A stretch of DNA of 64,000 bases from Hemicordylus capensis (GCF_027244095.1 NC_069671.1:9491982-9555981), one strand, 5' to 3'; positions 52,965-63,262 are shown, numbered from the stretch's first letter. Notes: generated by a model from the sequence alone, not told the origin. Translations and numbers: made by a program.

Positions 52965-53140
52965 TAGGGATGTGTGAGCTGGCTTGCATCGAGCCAGGCT
53001 TGACATCAAGCCGGCCCAGTTCGGTGGTCCGAGGTCGAACCGGAGCACCCCCCAGTTTGTGGAACCAGCTTGTGGGTCAGTTCAGGAGTATACTTGTAAA
53101 GGGTAATCTGGCTAGGATTTGTCTGGCTCGCACATCCCTT
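52965..53140. mobile_element. hAT-type MITE, TAGGGATGTG family
   Basis: Begins TAGGGATGTGTGAGCTGGC and ends GGCTCGCACATCCCTT, with a perfect 8-bp target duplication TCCCTAGG at 52957-52964 and 53141-53148. 176 bp. Same end type as 26.2 kb. Confidence 0.9.
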
Positions 53141-53148
53141 TCCCTAGG

Positions 53149-53532
53149 TGAGGAAGGATTTCCATTTCATGTAGAAAACGCCTGACCCTCTGAAGGGAGA
53201 CCCCCTCTTCACCTTGAGGGCTGTGAATTTAAACATCAGATGCCACTTTTCTAGTCTCAGCAACATACTGTGCACCCCCTATATGGTTCCACACACACGG
53301 AGCTGTATCTGAACCTGCCAATCCTTGAGGTATTGCATTAGTCTTGGAAATAGGGCCTAGAAATGAATTTTTCACGAGGGCATGTAATGTCGATGTGTGT
53401 ATAATAAAGATAAAACATTGCACGGCGAAGCTAAGCAGCCACCAATCACGGGAAAGGACACGCTGACATTCTAAGCAGGGTTTCATTGCTAAGAAATGCT
53501 ACCTGGAAACAGTGGGTCTCTCGCTCAGAAAT
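53149..53532. other. Unassigned interval
   Basis: No element or exon recognised. Confidence 0.4.
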
Positions 53533-53785
53533 TAGGATGGTCGAATCAGTCTGGTTGAATAGAATTGGGGACTGGTGTGTTTGAACCGGGTTCAAACCAG
53601 GAGGGGGAGGTTCAGTTTTGGTTTTGCTCGAACCCCCCTCTGGCTTGGTTCAAATTCAAACACACACACACACACCGCCAGTTTGGTTTGAATTCAAACC
53701 AAAGCTCGAACCTGATGGCTGGTTCGGTTCGAATTCGAACCATCAAACCGAACTGGTTCGAATTCGAACTGGTTTTCACATCCCA
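53533..53785. mobile_element. hAT-like MITE rich in GGTTCGAATTCGAACC words
   Basis: Left TAGGATGGTCGAATCAGTC, right GAACTGGTTTTCACATCCCA. The interior consists of many GTTTGAA/TTCAAAC and GGTTCGAATTCGAAC palindromes and a (CA)n run at 53657-53674. No target duplication is readable. Confidence 0.6.
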
Positions 53786-53799
53786 ACCCCAAACCCTGA

Positions 53800-54135
53800 T
53801 GGATATGGGCCAGCTAGATGAACCAATGGCCCGACTTGGTATAAGGCAGCTTCCTATGTTCTTCCTGGTGGCCACTTCCTATGTTCTTGGTGGACGCTAG
53901 TTAGAGGCTGCCATTTCTCCTGAAAAGATGCTGTCCAAGTGTTACCAATGGTCTGACTCAAAATAAGGCAGATTCCTATATTCCTCGGTTCCTAAATTCC
54001 GTCCTAGGCATCATCTCCTGGTAGGGTTGAGAAAGACCCTCTCTGAAACCTAGAGGTGCTACCAGTGAGTGTAAACAATGCTGAGCTAGACAGATTTGTG
54101 CTCTGACTCAATGTAGGACAGCCTGCTATGTTCAG
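53800..54135 (+). repeat. Three successive SINE 3'-end fragments
   Basis: Ends at 53862 (GCAGCTTCCTATGTTC), 53990 (GCAGATTCCTATATTCC) and 54135 (GCCTGCTATGTTC). The last has body from CATCATCTCCTGGTAGGG. All same strand, as in the clusters at 0.5 and 45.7 kb. Confidence 0.78.
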
Positions 54136-54208
54136 CAGCACTTGGGAAAATAGGAAGCTGAATATAGAGCTAAAGCATTACTGGGCTGGTCTGAGCCACC
54201 CTCTCTAT

Positions 54209-54443
54209 GGAACATAGGGACATAGGAATCTGCCTTCTACCGAGTCCGATCATTACTCCATCTAGCTCAGTACTGTCTACCCAGACTGGCAGCGGCTTCT
54301 CCAAGGTTGCAGGCAGGAATCTCTCTCAGCCCTATCTTGGAGAAGCCAGGGAGGGAATTTGGAACCTTCTGCTCTTCCCAGAGCAGCTCCATCCCCTGAG
54401 GGGGATATCTTACAGTGCTCACATGTAGTCTCCCATTCAAATG
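54209..54443 (-). repeat. Composite SINE, leader and 5S part truncated
   Basis: Antisense from GGAACATAGGGACATAGG through the body and AGTGCTCACATGTAGTC. It stops at CATTCAAATG, inside the 5S block. Confidence 0.88.
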
Positions 54444-55084
54444 GTTTCGGGAGAAGCCACAGCACAAAACCCAGATTATGGTGACAGCAGAATTCTGGTG
54501 AAACAATAGCCCTTTGGAACCTGAGGTTTTGGCGGCAAAACTCACTATAAACCCAAGGTTCAAATCCAGGTTTGGGGTCAGAAACCGACCCGCAGTTGGG
54601 TGATAATACCGCAGTTTCACACATTCAGACAACCACCGCTGCTGCATTTGGCTCTGGTTTGGTGTTACATCCCAAGGCGGCCTATCGGAATCCACCCATT
54701 CTTCTGTACAGGGTTTCCTTTTAAGCTTTTGAAGAAATGCTATTTAAACATGCCGTGTTTGAAAGCACAGCTCTTTGTGAAAAAAACATGCAGGATTTAA
54801 AGCAGTGCCTTTCAGGTGGTTGTGCTGGACATGAAAAACAGAAGGCTAATTGCTACTTAAGGGAACTGGAGGCATTTCTGGGAGGATGTTTTGGACGTCA
54901 AGAGCACAATGGATCCTTCAGCTTGCTTGGAGCAAACAGGGTTTGCTGGGAAAGAATTTACAATCAGTGCAGCTGAGAGGAACCATCACATTTCATGCTA
55001 TTCGGCTCCCCAAAATGGGTTATTAGGGGTTTACAACATCCCTCTGTGCAGCAACATGGAGAAATTTCTCCAGGTTTTCACCAG
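54444..55084. other. Unassigned interval
   Basis: No element or exon recognised. Confidence 0.4.
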
Positions 55085-55182
55085 GCATAAAATAAATAAT
55101 AAATCTCACCGTGCATAAAATAGTATAAGGCAACTTCCTATGTTCCTGTTTTATGCATGGTGAGATTTATTATTTATTTTGC
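55085..55182. repeat. Inverted repeat with SINE end in the loop
   Basis: Left arm 55085-55120 (starts GCATAAAATAAATAATAAAT) and right arm 55149-55182 (TTTTATGCATGGTGAGATTT) are inverse over about 34 bp with one substitution and a 2-bp gap. The 28-bp loop is a plus-strand SINE 3' end (GGCAACTTCCTATGTTCC). Confidence 0.88.
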
Positions 55183-55490
55183 AGGCAGATTCCTATGTTC
55201 CTGAGTCAGACCATTGGTTCATCTAGGTCAGCGTTGTTTTCACAGTCTGACAGCGGCTTCTCTAAGGTTGCAGGCAGGAGTGTCTCTCAACCCTATTTTG
55301 GAGAGGCCAGGAAGGGGACCCCTGCATGCAAGCAGGCCGGTGCTCTTCCCAGAGCACTCCCATCCCCTAAGGGGAATATCTTACAGTGCTCATGCATGTA
55401 GTGTCCCATTCAAATGCAAACCAGGGTGGACCCTGCTTAGCAAAGGGGGGGAATTGTGCTTGCCACCTCAAGACCAGCTCTCCTTCCTTA
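55183..55490 (-). repeat. Composite 5S/tRNA SINE
   Basis: Antisense TGAGTCAGACCATTGGTTCA, ACCCCTGCATGCAAGCAGG, 5S complement CCTGCTTAGCAAAGGGG, end AGACCAGCTCTCCTTCC. At its left edge a sense end (GATTCCTATGTTCC) runs straight into this antisense body. Confidence 0.88.
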
Positions 55491-55700
55491 CTATCTCTCC
55501 TCCCATCTATAAAAATAGAAAGCACACCTATTTTCAGGCTTTTCGTTTATGATGTTTATAAGCTGTATTGATTGTTATTTTCATTTGTTTATATGATTTA
55601 AGGTGTTGATGGTTGTTGTTTTAATTGGTAAAACTGCCCAGAAACTGGGCAGGGGATGGTATATAAATGTGATAAATGAAGCAGAAATAAAAGTAAAACA
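55491..55700 (+). mobile_element. LINE 3' tail, probable
   Basis: ACTGCCCAGAAACTGGGCAG and GGATGGTATATAAATGTG followed by ATAAA-rich sequence look like an L2/CR1-type 3' terminus. No coding end is readable. Confidence 0.5.
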
Positions 55701-55790
55701 GGGACTATTCTGGAACTATCACTTTGACAGAGAAAAGGGGGTGGCATTGGCACAGGGCGTTATTAGGGGAGCGAAGATTTTGCTATACTG

Positions 55791-56170
55791 TGAGGCTATT
55801 CACACACACGGAGGAAACCGGGCTAAGGGAGTGCATCCTGTTTCCCCCCGCGAGTCTGAACCACCTTAAAGGAGGGAAGCAGAGCGAGCACTATGCTAAT
55901 CCCATTTTGGTGATCATGAGTCACCCCAGTGCAGCTCCATGCCACGGTGCCTCACAAGTAAACCCCCCGACCGGGAGGGTGCAGCAAGCCTCCTGGCCTC
56001 AGGCGTCTCCCCAGAATGGACAACCCCTGGACAGCCCCCGAACTCCACTGCCCCCACTGGCTCCATTCCCCTGCTCATGTGTGGGGAGAGCGGGCGAAGC
56101 CTGTTCTCCCCGCAAACCACCTCTCGACACTTCACTTTGATTTGCGGTGCCCGCTACCCCTGGGAATAAT
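55791..56170. mobile_element. GC-rich MITE of the GAGGC-GTTCTCAC family
   Basis: Starts GAGGCTATTCACACACACGG. Contains GTGCAGCAAGCCTCCTGGCC, GTCTCCCCAGAATGG and GTGGGGAGAGCGGGCGAAGC, words shared with 19.2, 49.7 and 62.4 kb. The right end is unclear (about GGGAATAATCTC at 56171). Confidence 0.58.
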
Positions 56171-56846
56171 CTCTGAGCCCCAAAGAACAGGTCTTCCACC
56201 CCCAAAAGGCAGCCCACTCTAAAATGGCTTGGGCTTGCCAGATAAGGGGGGAAACATCCCCCCCTCCCATCAGCCCCTTCCCCCCACAGCGGTTTGAAAA
56301 ATGAGCATGCAAAAGTCACGGACACGGTTACTGTCACATCTCATCTGGACCGGAGAGTCATTCTTTCAGTAATGGTCAAGGTGTGTTCTGTCACTTACCG
56401 AGAGAGAACATAAAACGTGAATCCAGCTTCGAGGCACATTGAAAACGGCATCGTTTCAGATTCATTTGAACCCGGCGAAGGATAAAAGACAGTTTTAGGG
56501 AGCAACAAAGTCATCTTTTGTTAAGGGCACCAGTTAGCCAATCACAGGAGACGTGCTAGAAATGAATACATCCCCATTGATAAAACGTTGCAGGAAAGGA
56601 ATAAGGTCATATGTCTGAGTGCACCATTCATTTTGTGGGGGGTTTTACTGATGCACACATCGGTAGTCGCATGTTGGAACCAGACCGCACAAAAAGAATG
56701 TTGATGCAATCATACATATACAAGCCCTATAATTCAAACATTATGTTCAGCGTTAAGTACAGTCTGCACACATGTACATATCTGTAGACATGGACAATGA
56801 TTCACACATTATATTCAATGCACTGCAGCAGTACACTTTATGTACG
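56171..56846. other. Unassigned interval
   Basis: No element or exon recognised. 56330-56600 looks single-copy. Confidence 0.4.
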
Positions 56847-57030
56847 AAGCTGCCTTATCCTGAGTCAGACCACTGGTCCAGCTAGGTCAGGACTGTCCTA
56901 CACAGACTGGCAGCAGCTCTCCAAGGTTTCAGTTAAGGGTCTCTTTCAGGCCTACCTGGAGATGCTGCCAAGGACTGAACCTGAGAGCTTCTGCATTCAA
57001 AACAGATGCTCTGCTACTGACCTATGTTCC
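56847..57030 (-). repeat. tRNA-Ala-headed SINE
   Basis: Antisense GAAGCTGCCTTATCCTGAGT, body with CTACACAGACTGGCAGCAGC, B-box complement GGACTGAACCTGAGAGC and ATGCTCTGCTACTGACC. Confidence 0.86.
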
Positions 57031-57092
57031 TATTTTCTATCTGTATCCCACATTGAGAGGATCTGTACCTAGGGTCACTTTTTAAATGAACC

Positions 57093-57325
57093 TATGTTCA
57101 TTTATTTATTTTTAATTTTTTACATTTATATCCCGCTCTTCCTCGAAGGAGCCCAGAGCGGTGTACATGGTTAAGTTTCTCCTCACAACAACCCTGTGAG
57201 GTAGGTTAGGCTGAGAAAGAAGTGGCTGGCCCAGAATCACCCACCAACTATCACGGCTGAATGGGGATTTGAACTCAGGTCTACCCGTTCCTAGTTCAGC
57301 GCTCTAACCAGTACACCACTCTAAA
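57093..57325 (-). repeat. tRNA-derived SINE with GGATATAAATGT tail, full length
   Basis: Antisense: A/T tail, ACATTTATATCCCGCTCTTC, GAGCCCAGAGCGGTGTACAT, CAACAACCCTGTGAGGTAGG, TGGCTGGCCCAGAATCACCC, B-box complement GGGGATTTGAACTCAGGTC and A-box complement CTCTAACCAGTACACCACTC. The reference copy for this family in the window. Confidence 0.9.
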
Positions 57326-57564
57326 AATTATTTTGTTAAAAGAAGTGTCATGTGAATTCCATGAAGTTAGTCAAATTATAGACCGAGAAAATTCTACCTT
57401 GGAATATTTTGGAGGAAATAGGGATGTAGCCACAGCTGAAATGAACTATAGAGAGGAAATAGGAAATGAAGATCTGTTTGTGCAGTTTTGGACGCATTGC
57501 TTTGAAGACTCTGAGAGATGAATGTTGAGGCTTGTGGTTCAGATTTCAATACCATATTTGTTTA

Positions 57565-58815
57565 TTTGTTTGTTTGTTTGTTTGTTTGTTTGATTGATTG
57601 ATTTCTATACTGCCCTTTCAAAAGTTGCTCAGGGTGGTTTAACATTAAAATAAAAACAACTAAAATCAACTTACAGTTATAATTGGAAACTGTAAAAACA
57701 ACATAAAACCATCTATATATATAATTCTCTAGGGTGTACCTGTGGATAATCCCGTGTGTGGCAGCTCTTGTGAGAGTTAATGAGCAGAAGCACCGGATTG
57801 GGCAGTGGGGATTCCATATGCAGATAGGGAGGAGGAGCCTGTGATGGGTAAGGTCAGTTGGAATGCAACTGTTACTGGTCGGAAGATGTTCTTGATAGTG
57901 GGCAGGGGTCTCCGAAGAGAGGGGTGGTGAGGGAGGAAAGAGCCCCTTCAGGAGAAGGAGGCCACCATTGTGTGAATTAGATGAGGAAACAAGGTGAACA
58001 AGATCTGTTAACTCAGGAAACGGGGGGGAGAGAAGGGAGGGGAAGAGAGAAAGGAGGAAGGGCGAGGGACAGGCCTGAGCCATTCAGCAGCCTGAGGGGA
58101 ACGAGCAGCCATGGCGGTGGCAGCAGCAAGGAAGGGCCCAGTCAACCACTGGTGCTGTTTGGGGCTCTCGAGGCCATTGGTGGAGGGAGGCAGGCAGTCA
58201 AGGGATGGGCCCGGGCTTGTCAGTGACCTGAGGGGAACGAGTGGCCCTGGTGGTGGCGGTAGTGAGAAAGTGCCCGGTCAACCACTGCTGCTGCTGTTCC
58301 TGTGGGGAGGAGCAGGAGTGGGGCCCGGGTGAGGGTGGGGAGGTCTCTGGGGATAGGGGGCTGCAGCTTGGCCAAGAGGGGTGAGGGGGATGGAAGCAAC
58401 GGGGTGAAGGAGAAGGAGCAAGAGTGCAGCTCAGGTGAGGGTGGAGAGATCTCTGAGGTGAGGGGGGATGTGGCAAGGGGTGAGGAGAGCAATCAAGCAC
58501 TAGCACACAGATGCTCTGTGCAGGTCCAGCTAGTTAACCATTAAAACATTTAAAACAGTATTAAAACCCTGGAAAGCCAGACCAAACATTTACAGTTTAA
58601 CAACAGTTTAAAAACACTGGAAGGCCAAGGCCGATAATGAACTCAGATTACGGATTTCTTCCAGGAGTGCATTCCCCAGCCCAGGAGCAGCTACAGAGAA
58701 GGCCCGCCTCTGAGTTGCCACCAGACGTACTGGTGATAACTGGAGACGGACCTCCTCAGATGACCTTCACGTGCGGTAGGGATCGTGCAGAAGAAGGTGC
58801 TCTTAAGGTAACCCA
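57565..58815 (-). mobile_element. L2-type LINE 3' end split by a Helitron
   Basis: L2 pieces 57565-57711 and 58534-58815. The minus strand of the second reads LQLSPVRLVATQRRAFSVAA followed by PGLGNAL, and the first holds the UTR (complement of TTTCTATACTGCCCTTTC) with a (GATT/GTTT)n tail. Removing the Helitron restores continuous L2 UTR (ACATAAAACCA|TTAACC). Confidence 0.88.
57712..58533 (+). mobile_element. Helitron, non-autonomous, both ends present
   Basis: The 822-bp element starts TCTATATATATAATTCTC and ends with hairpin CACAGA-TGC-TCTGTG, then CAGGTCCAGCTAG. The 5'-TC, the hairpin about a dozen bases from the end, the terminal CTAG (CTRR rule) and insertion between A and T without a target duplication are the Helitron rules. 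The interior is GC-rich with an internal duplication (GAACGAGCAGCCATGGCGG near 58098 and GAACGAGTGGCCCTGGTGG near 58217). No Rep/helicase. Confidence 0.85.
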
Positions 58816-59261
58816 GACCTATATATACCCCAAATGAATACTACTCTAAATTTAAGATGATCCCCCCCCAAAAAAATACAGGTAAAATACAGGTTATAGT
58901 TGTATTTATCCAAAAGGAAATGGACTCTGCATTTAAGACAACCTCCCAATTCCTATCATCAGAGAACTTGGAGGAGAAAAAACTACTCTTGGATTAAGGT
59001 AAATACGGTAGTAACAACGTACTGTTCAAAGCAGCTTATGTTACAGAAGGACTGAGAAGATGGTTCCTTGAGCAAAGGGGGCTTGCAATCTATCAGGGAA
59101 CACAAAATGATAAATAGGCTGTCTCCTTCTCAGAAGGACTGCACTAGCAAACCAGCCTTTGCTGCTGCATTTGAGGGACTGGAGGAGGTCAAGACAGTGG
59201 AGGAAGTGGGATACAGGCAGTATCCTGGGTTTTCATTAACCAAATCTTTAGTATCCCATAA
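58816..59261. other. Unassigned; possible DNA-transposon scrap
   Basis: 58850-59010 has paired-looking words (ATTTAAGATGATCCCCCC and ATTTAAGACAACCTCCC) and GGTAAATACGGTA, which recall a decayed DNA transposon end. Not secure. Confidence 0.3.
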
Positions 59262-59577
59262 GAACATAGGAAGCTGCCGCCTACTGAATCAGACCTTTGA
59301 TCCATCTGCTTTAGTACTATCTACATTGTCTGGCAGCAGTATAGACAATACACTTCTCCAAGGTTGCAGGCAGGACTCTCTCTCAGCCACATCTTTGAGA
59401 TGCAAGGGAGGGAACCTGGAACCTAGATGCTCTTCCCAGAGCGGATTCATCCTCTCAGGGGAATCTCTTCCAGTGCTCACACATCAAGTCTCCCATTCAT
59501 ACTGTATGCAATCAGAGTGGACCCTGCTTAGCTAGGGGGACAAGTCATGCTTGCTACCACAAGACCAGCTCTGCTCT
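59262..59577 (-). repeat. Composite 5S/tRNA SINE
   Basis: Antisense AAGAACATAGGAAGCTGCCG, a small internal duplication near 59335 (GTATAGACAATACACTT), body, ATGCTCTTCCCAGAGCGG, 5S complement CCTGCTTAGCTAGGGGGAC, end CCAGCTCTGCTC. Confidence 0.9.
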
Positions 59578-60045
59578 TCGGAACCCCGTGTTTGGGGTTC
59601 CCAGTTCGGAACCCCACATTCAAACTGGTTCAAACACGAGGGCAGGGACACCTTTTAGGATGGGGGAGGGTGCACTTACCCCACAACCGCGTTTCCCCTG
59701 CTGGTGCTCCCTTGAAAACTGGACCGGCGGGGCAGCAGTGTGCTTCCTTGCCACCTTGACCCCTCTTCAGTCTGGAAGTGAGCGGCAGTAGTGTGTGCAC
59801 GAGTGAGCACAGCGTGCATGTGGCTGGCATGCGCATGTGTGCACACTACTTCCAGTCACTTCCAGACCAAAGAGGAGACAGGGTGTCAGCGGGGTACACG
59901 GCCACCTTGCTGGTCCGGTTTTCAAGGGAGCACTGGCGGGGGAAGTGTGGTGGTGGAGGAGGTGTAAGTGCACCCTCCCCCATCCTTAAAGGTGTCCCCT
60001 CTGCCTTTGAACCGGCCCCCACCGGTTCTGTGCACATCCCTACGT
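59578..60045. mobile_element. hAT-like element, TAGGGATGTGCA right end
   Basis: The right end CGGTTCTGTGCACATCCCTA matches the inverse of the TAGGGATGTGCA terminus. The interior has long inverse stretches (GGTGCACTTACCCCACAACC near 59668 against GGTGTAAGTGCACCCTCCCC near 59960). The left TIR is missing, perhaps cut by the adjoining SINE. Confidence 0.58.
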
Positions 60046-61055
60046 CAGACTGCCTTTTTAAATGGTTGCATCCCCTCAGCCAGAGGCCACTTGTCAGTTT
60101 GTATATGAAACGAAACAATATTCTTTTCTAATGTTTTCTTCTTCTCCTGACTCCTCCAAGGCTTTGAAGCAATTAAGTCGCTATCACCTTCCCCTCGAGC
60201 GCTTTGAGTTGATTTTCTGATGGGATCTGTATGCTTCTTTCCGTGTTTCCAACCAGCCAAGCAAAACGGCCACCTGGAATTTAAATCTGGCTATCCCCTT
60301 AAGTGGCCTTATCGATTTTAGTCCCTCTGTAAGCTCCTTTCATTGTCTACAGTTTAGTATTTTTTTAATACCTTTTGCCAAAAAAACAAATAACATCTCC
60401 CTGCTCCAAGTCGATAATTTCCTATCTCGAGGACATGTTTCACTGGTCACTTTCGCGCACGTAATTCCATTGAAATGAACAGGACTCCATGGCTGTAAGT
60501 GTAACATTTCAGAAGTTAAATCACACTTCTCAGGCTTTTTTGACTATTGATTTCCTCCCTCCACCCTATCCTGGCTGATATTTTCTCCTATATATGCCCA
60601 GATTAATGTGAAAGGAAATCGATTTCGAGCTCCAAGCAGTATTTTCTTTTCATTTTGCCACTTCCAATTGTCCCATATTTCTCGTCAGAGTTTTTTGACA
60701 ATGCAGTTTGTCTGCATGTTCCCTATCTGATGACCTGTAAATAATGAAGACAGGTAGTTTCTCCTGCTACACAAGAGCGGAAAGTCTTATCTAAAGGTTT
60801 TCAAAGGGAAAGGACCCCCTTAACTAGCGGAGGCCAGGAGAAAATTGCTGCAGAAAAAGCCTCCATTTAAAAGGTTTCTGTTGACACACAAGTTGCTCTT
60901 GATCTATCGCGACTCGCTGGCTGGTGTGGAAAGCTGTTCAAATGAAGTCGATACAGAGTGTATCACTCTCAAGGGGGCAAATCACAGGGAGCCAGGGCTG
61001 GCCCGAGGATTGGGGGCACCCCAAGCAAAGTGGGCACCCACATCCAAACCCTTTG
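60046..61055. other. Longest clean single-copy island
   Basis: No repeat recognised. 60130-60780 is AT-rich, lacks microsatellites and contains words such as TTCATTGTCTACAGTTTAGT and TTTCGAGCTCCAAGCAG. A candidate for conserved non-coding sequence. No coding signature. Confidence 0.35.
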
Positions 61056-61358
61056 GGGACATAGGAAACTGCCATTTACTGAGTCAGACCATTGGTCTAT
61101 CTAGCTCAGTATTATCTTCACAGACTGGCAGCGACTTCTCCCAGGTTGCAGGCAGGAGTCTCTCTCAGCCCTATCTTGGAGATGCTGCCAGGGAGGGAAC
61201 TTGAAACCTTCTGCTCTTCCCAGAGTAGCTTCATCCCCTGAGGGGAATATCTTCCAGTGCTCACACATCAAGTCTCCCATTCATATGCAACCAGGGCAGA
61301 CCCTGCTTAGCTATGGGGGCAAGTCATGCTTGCTACCACAAGACCAGCTCTCCTCTCC
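61056..61358 (-). repeat. Composite 5S/tRNA SINE, full length
   Basis: Antisense GACATAGGAAACTGCCATTT to leader end GACCAGCTCTCCTCTCC, 5S complement CCTGCTTAGCTATGGGGG. Confidence 0.92.
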
Positions 61359-61449
61359 CTGTTGTCCACCATGGCGAGAGGAGCAAGGGTGAGTGACACA
61401 GATGGTGAGCGCCCACATGCTCTCTTCGCATGGCAGATCACCAGTTTTC

Positions 61450-61716
61450 ATTGATTGATTGATTGATTGATTGATTGTTAAATGTATATACCACCTTCCC
61501 TTAAAACAATCCCAAAGCGGTTTACAGCAGAATTTAAAAACAAGTTTGTTAATCTGATTAAAAATTTAAAACAAAAGCATAAAAGCAATACGGAGTACAA
61601 AGAGCAGCAGCAGAGACAGTCAAACAAAAGCCTGGGCAAAAAGCCAAGATTTTACACTTTCTAAAAGCTGTGATGGAGACCGAGGAGCGAAGAGCCACCA
61701 GTTGGCGAGGAGAGGA
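61450..61716 (-). mobile_element. L2-type LINE 3' end, UTR
   Basis: Same subfamily as 2.87-3.3 kb: complement of ATATACCACCTTCCCTTAAA, AGCATAAAAGCAATACG and AGCCTGGGCAAAAAGCC, whose minus strand reads KSWLFAQAFV. It starts with a (GATT)n tail at 61452-61476. Confidence 0.85.
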
Positions 61717-61794
61717 AGTGTGGGAGACAGAGACGGGAAGGAAGCGCCCACCCGGTCTCCTTGCCCGCCTGCCCCCTTCCTCACCCTTACCCAG

Positions 61795-62062
61795 TAGTGG
61801 CCGGTGGAGGGATGGCGAGAGGCACCTTTAAGAGTAAATGAATTGGGACTCACCTCCGCTCTTGCCGCACCTGGACCCTGCTCAGAGAAGCAGCGTGCAG
61901 GGGATCGGCTCCATGGAAGCCAGGTGAGTGGCGGAGGAGATCCCTTGCCAGAGCTGGGCAGCACGCTGCTTCTCCCAGCAGCATCCAGGTGTGGCGAGAG
62001 CAGAGGTAAGCACCAATTCATTTACCCTCAAAGGTGCCCCTTGTTGCCCCGACACCGGCGCC
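61795..62062. repeat. Large fold-back (palindromic) element
   Basis: Arms of about 110-120 bp: left includes GGCACCTTTAAGAGTAAATG, AATTGGGACTCACCTC and AGAAGCAGCGTGC. Right has the inverse order GCACGCTGCTTCTCCC, GAGGTAAGCACCAATTC and CATTTACCCTCAAAGGTGCC. The loop of about 30 bp is around 61907-61938. Likely a fold-back DNA element. Confidence 0.82.
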
Positions 62063-62234
62063 CTCACCAGCCCATGGTTACAACATGTGACGAGGGCTGT
62101 CGCTGCCCCTCCCTGCCTGCCACCCTAGGCAACTTCTTAGTTGGCCTGGAAGACAAGGCGGTCCTGCTGGGAGGCCCATGTAGGCCTGGAACTAAGCCGA
62201 GGTGCACTGCTGTGCCAGTCCCGCCAACGACTTT

Positions 62235-62985
62235 TGGCTGCCCCTGCTAATTGAGCAAAGAGGCCTCATTCAGATGGGTGATGCTCTTATCGCTAGCAGG
62301 GGGAGAGCAACTGGCCCTGTCCAACCTCCGCTCAGCATCCTTCCAGTGGCTGTTGCTGTGCTTCTCTTGAGCCTGTGAGCCCTTTGAGGGCAGGGAGCCA
62401 TCTTACACAGTGAGGAGATTCTCACGATTGGCAAAAGGCGGGCGAAGGGAGCCTAGCCCGCTTTTTGCTGATCGTCTGCTGCCCCGGGCGCCGCGCAACG
62501 CCCAGCAGCAAACCTCCCCAAGGACCCCTCCCTTTAGCCAAGGCTAACGGAGCAAGCGCCCCGTTAACTTTGTCTTTCTGATCGTGTGTTGCTGCTGCGC
62601 TGCTCCGCACCACGGCGACACACGGGGAGACCACCGCCGGGAGGCTGAAACAAGCCTCCCGGCCCGGGGGGAGGGGGTCTCTGCAGGATGCCCCACACGC
62701 TTGCACAGGACATCCTGGAACTTCTAGGGGCCATGTGGTCCCTGATCCCCGCAACCCCCACCAGCTCATTGATGGAGCCAGCAGTCATGTGGGCAGCCGA
62801 TCCGGCTGCCCAGGACTGCAGCCTTGATCCTCTGCGGGGAGAGCGAGCTGAGCCCGCTCTCCCCACAGAGCCCTCTCCAGTGGGTCTCACTGATCATGAG
62901 ACTCACCTCAGTATCTTTCCCAGTGCAAAATAGTTTGAGACCTCTTTATTGGAGATTGGTATATAAATATTCTTCTTCATCATAA
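62235..62985 (+). mobile_element. LINE 3' tail split by a TIR element
   Basis: First part 62235-62410 (CTGCTAATTGAGCAAAGAGG, GTGGCTGTTGCTGTGC, CCTGTGAGCCCTTTGAGGGC). After the insertion, 62911-62985 carries the expected end (GGAGATTGGTATATAAATAT then TCTTCTTC). Confidence 0.75.
62411..62910. mobile_element. GC-rich TIR element inside a LINE tail
   Basis: The left end TGAGGAGATTCTCACGATT is inverse to the right end GATCATGAGACTCACCTCA (19 bp, few mismatches). The 500-bp interior shares GGGGTCTCTGCAGGATGCCC, CACCAGCTCATTGATGGAGC and GCGGGGAGAGCGAGCTGAGC with 19.2, 49.7 and 55.8 kb. It is the most complete member of the family here. No transposase. Confidence 0.78.
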
Positions 62986-63064
62986 ATTTGCTGAAAAACA
63001 GGTTTATTAATTTTTAACATGACACATTTCATCTAACGAAATATCAGGACCAGGTTTGTTTGTT

Positions 63065-63262
63065 CTCTCTCTCTCTCCCCTCCCCCTCTCCCTCCCCCTC
63101 TCTCCCTCCCCCTCCACCCCTCCCTCCCCCTCTCCCTCCCCCTCTCTCCCTCTCTCCCTCCCCCTCTATTCCTCCCTCCCCCATTTCTCTCCCTCTCTCC
63201 CTCTCTCCCTCCCTCCCTCCCTCCCCCTCCCTCCCCCCTCTGTCTTTCCCCCCTCCCTTCTT
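63065..63262. repeat. Polypyrimidine tract (CCCTCT)n
   Basis: About 200 bases of almost pure C/T on the plus strand with loose CCCTCCCTCT and CTCTCTCC periodicity. Open frames across it (Pro/Ser/Leu-rich or Gly/Glu/Arg-rich) are artefacts of composition. Confidence 0.95.

Noticed and set aside
53612-53900. Long frames with repeated Asn/Gln/Phe motifs
   Set aside because: Translation of the GGTTCGAATTCGAACC-rich MITE interior.
55791-56340. CpG-rich patch considered as a CpG-island promoter
   Set aside because: The same words recur at 19.2, 49.7 and 62.4 kb, so it is a GC-rich transposable element.
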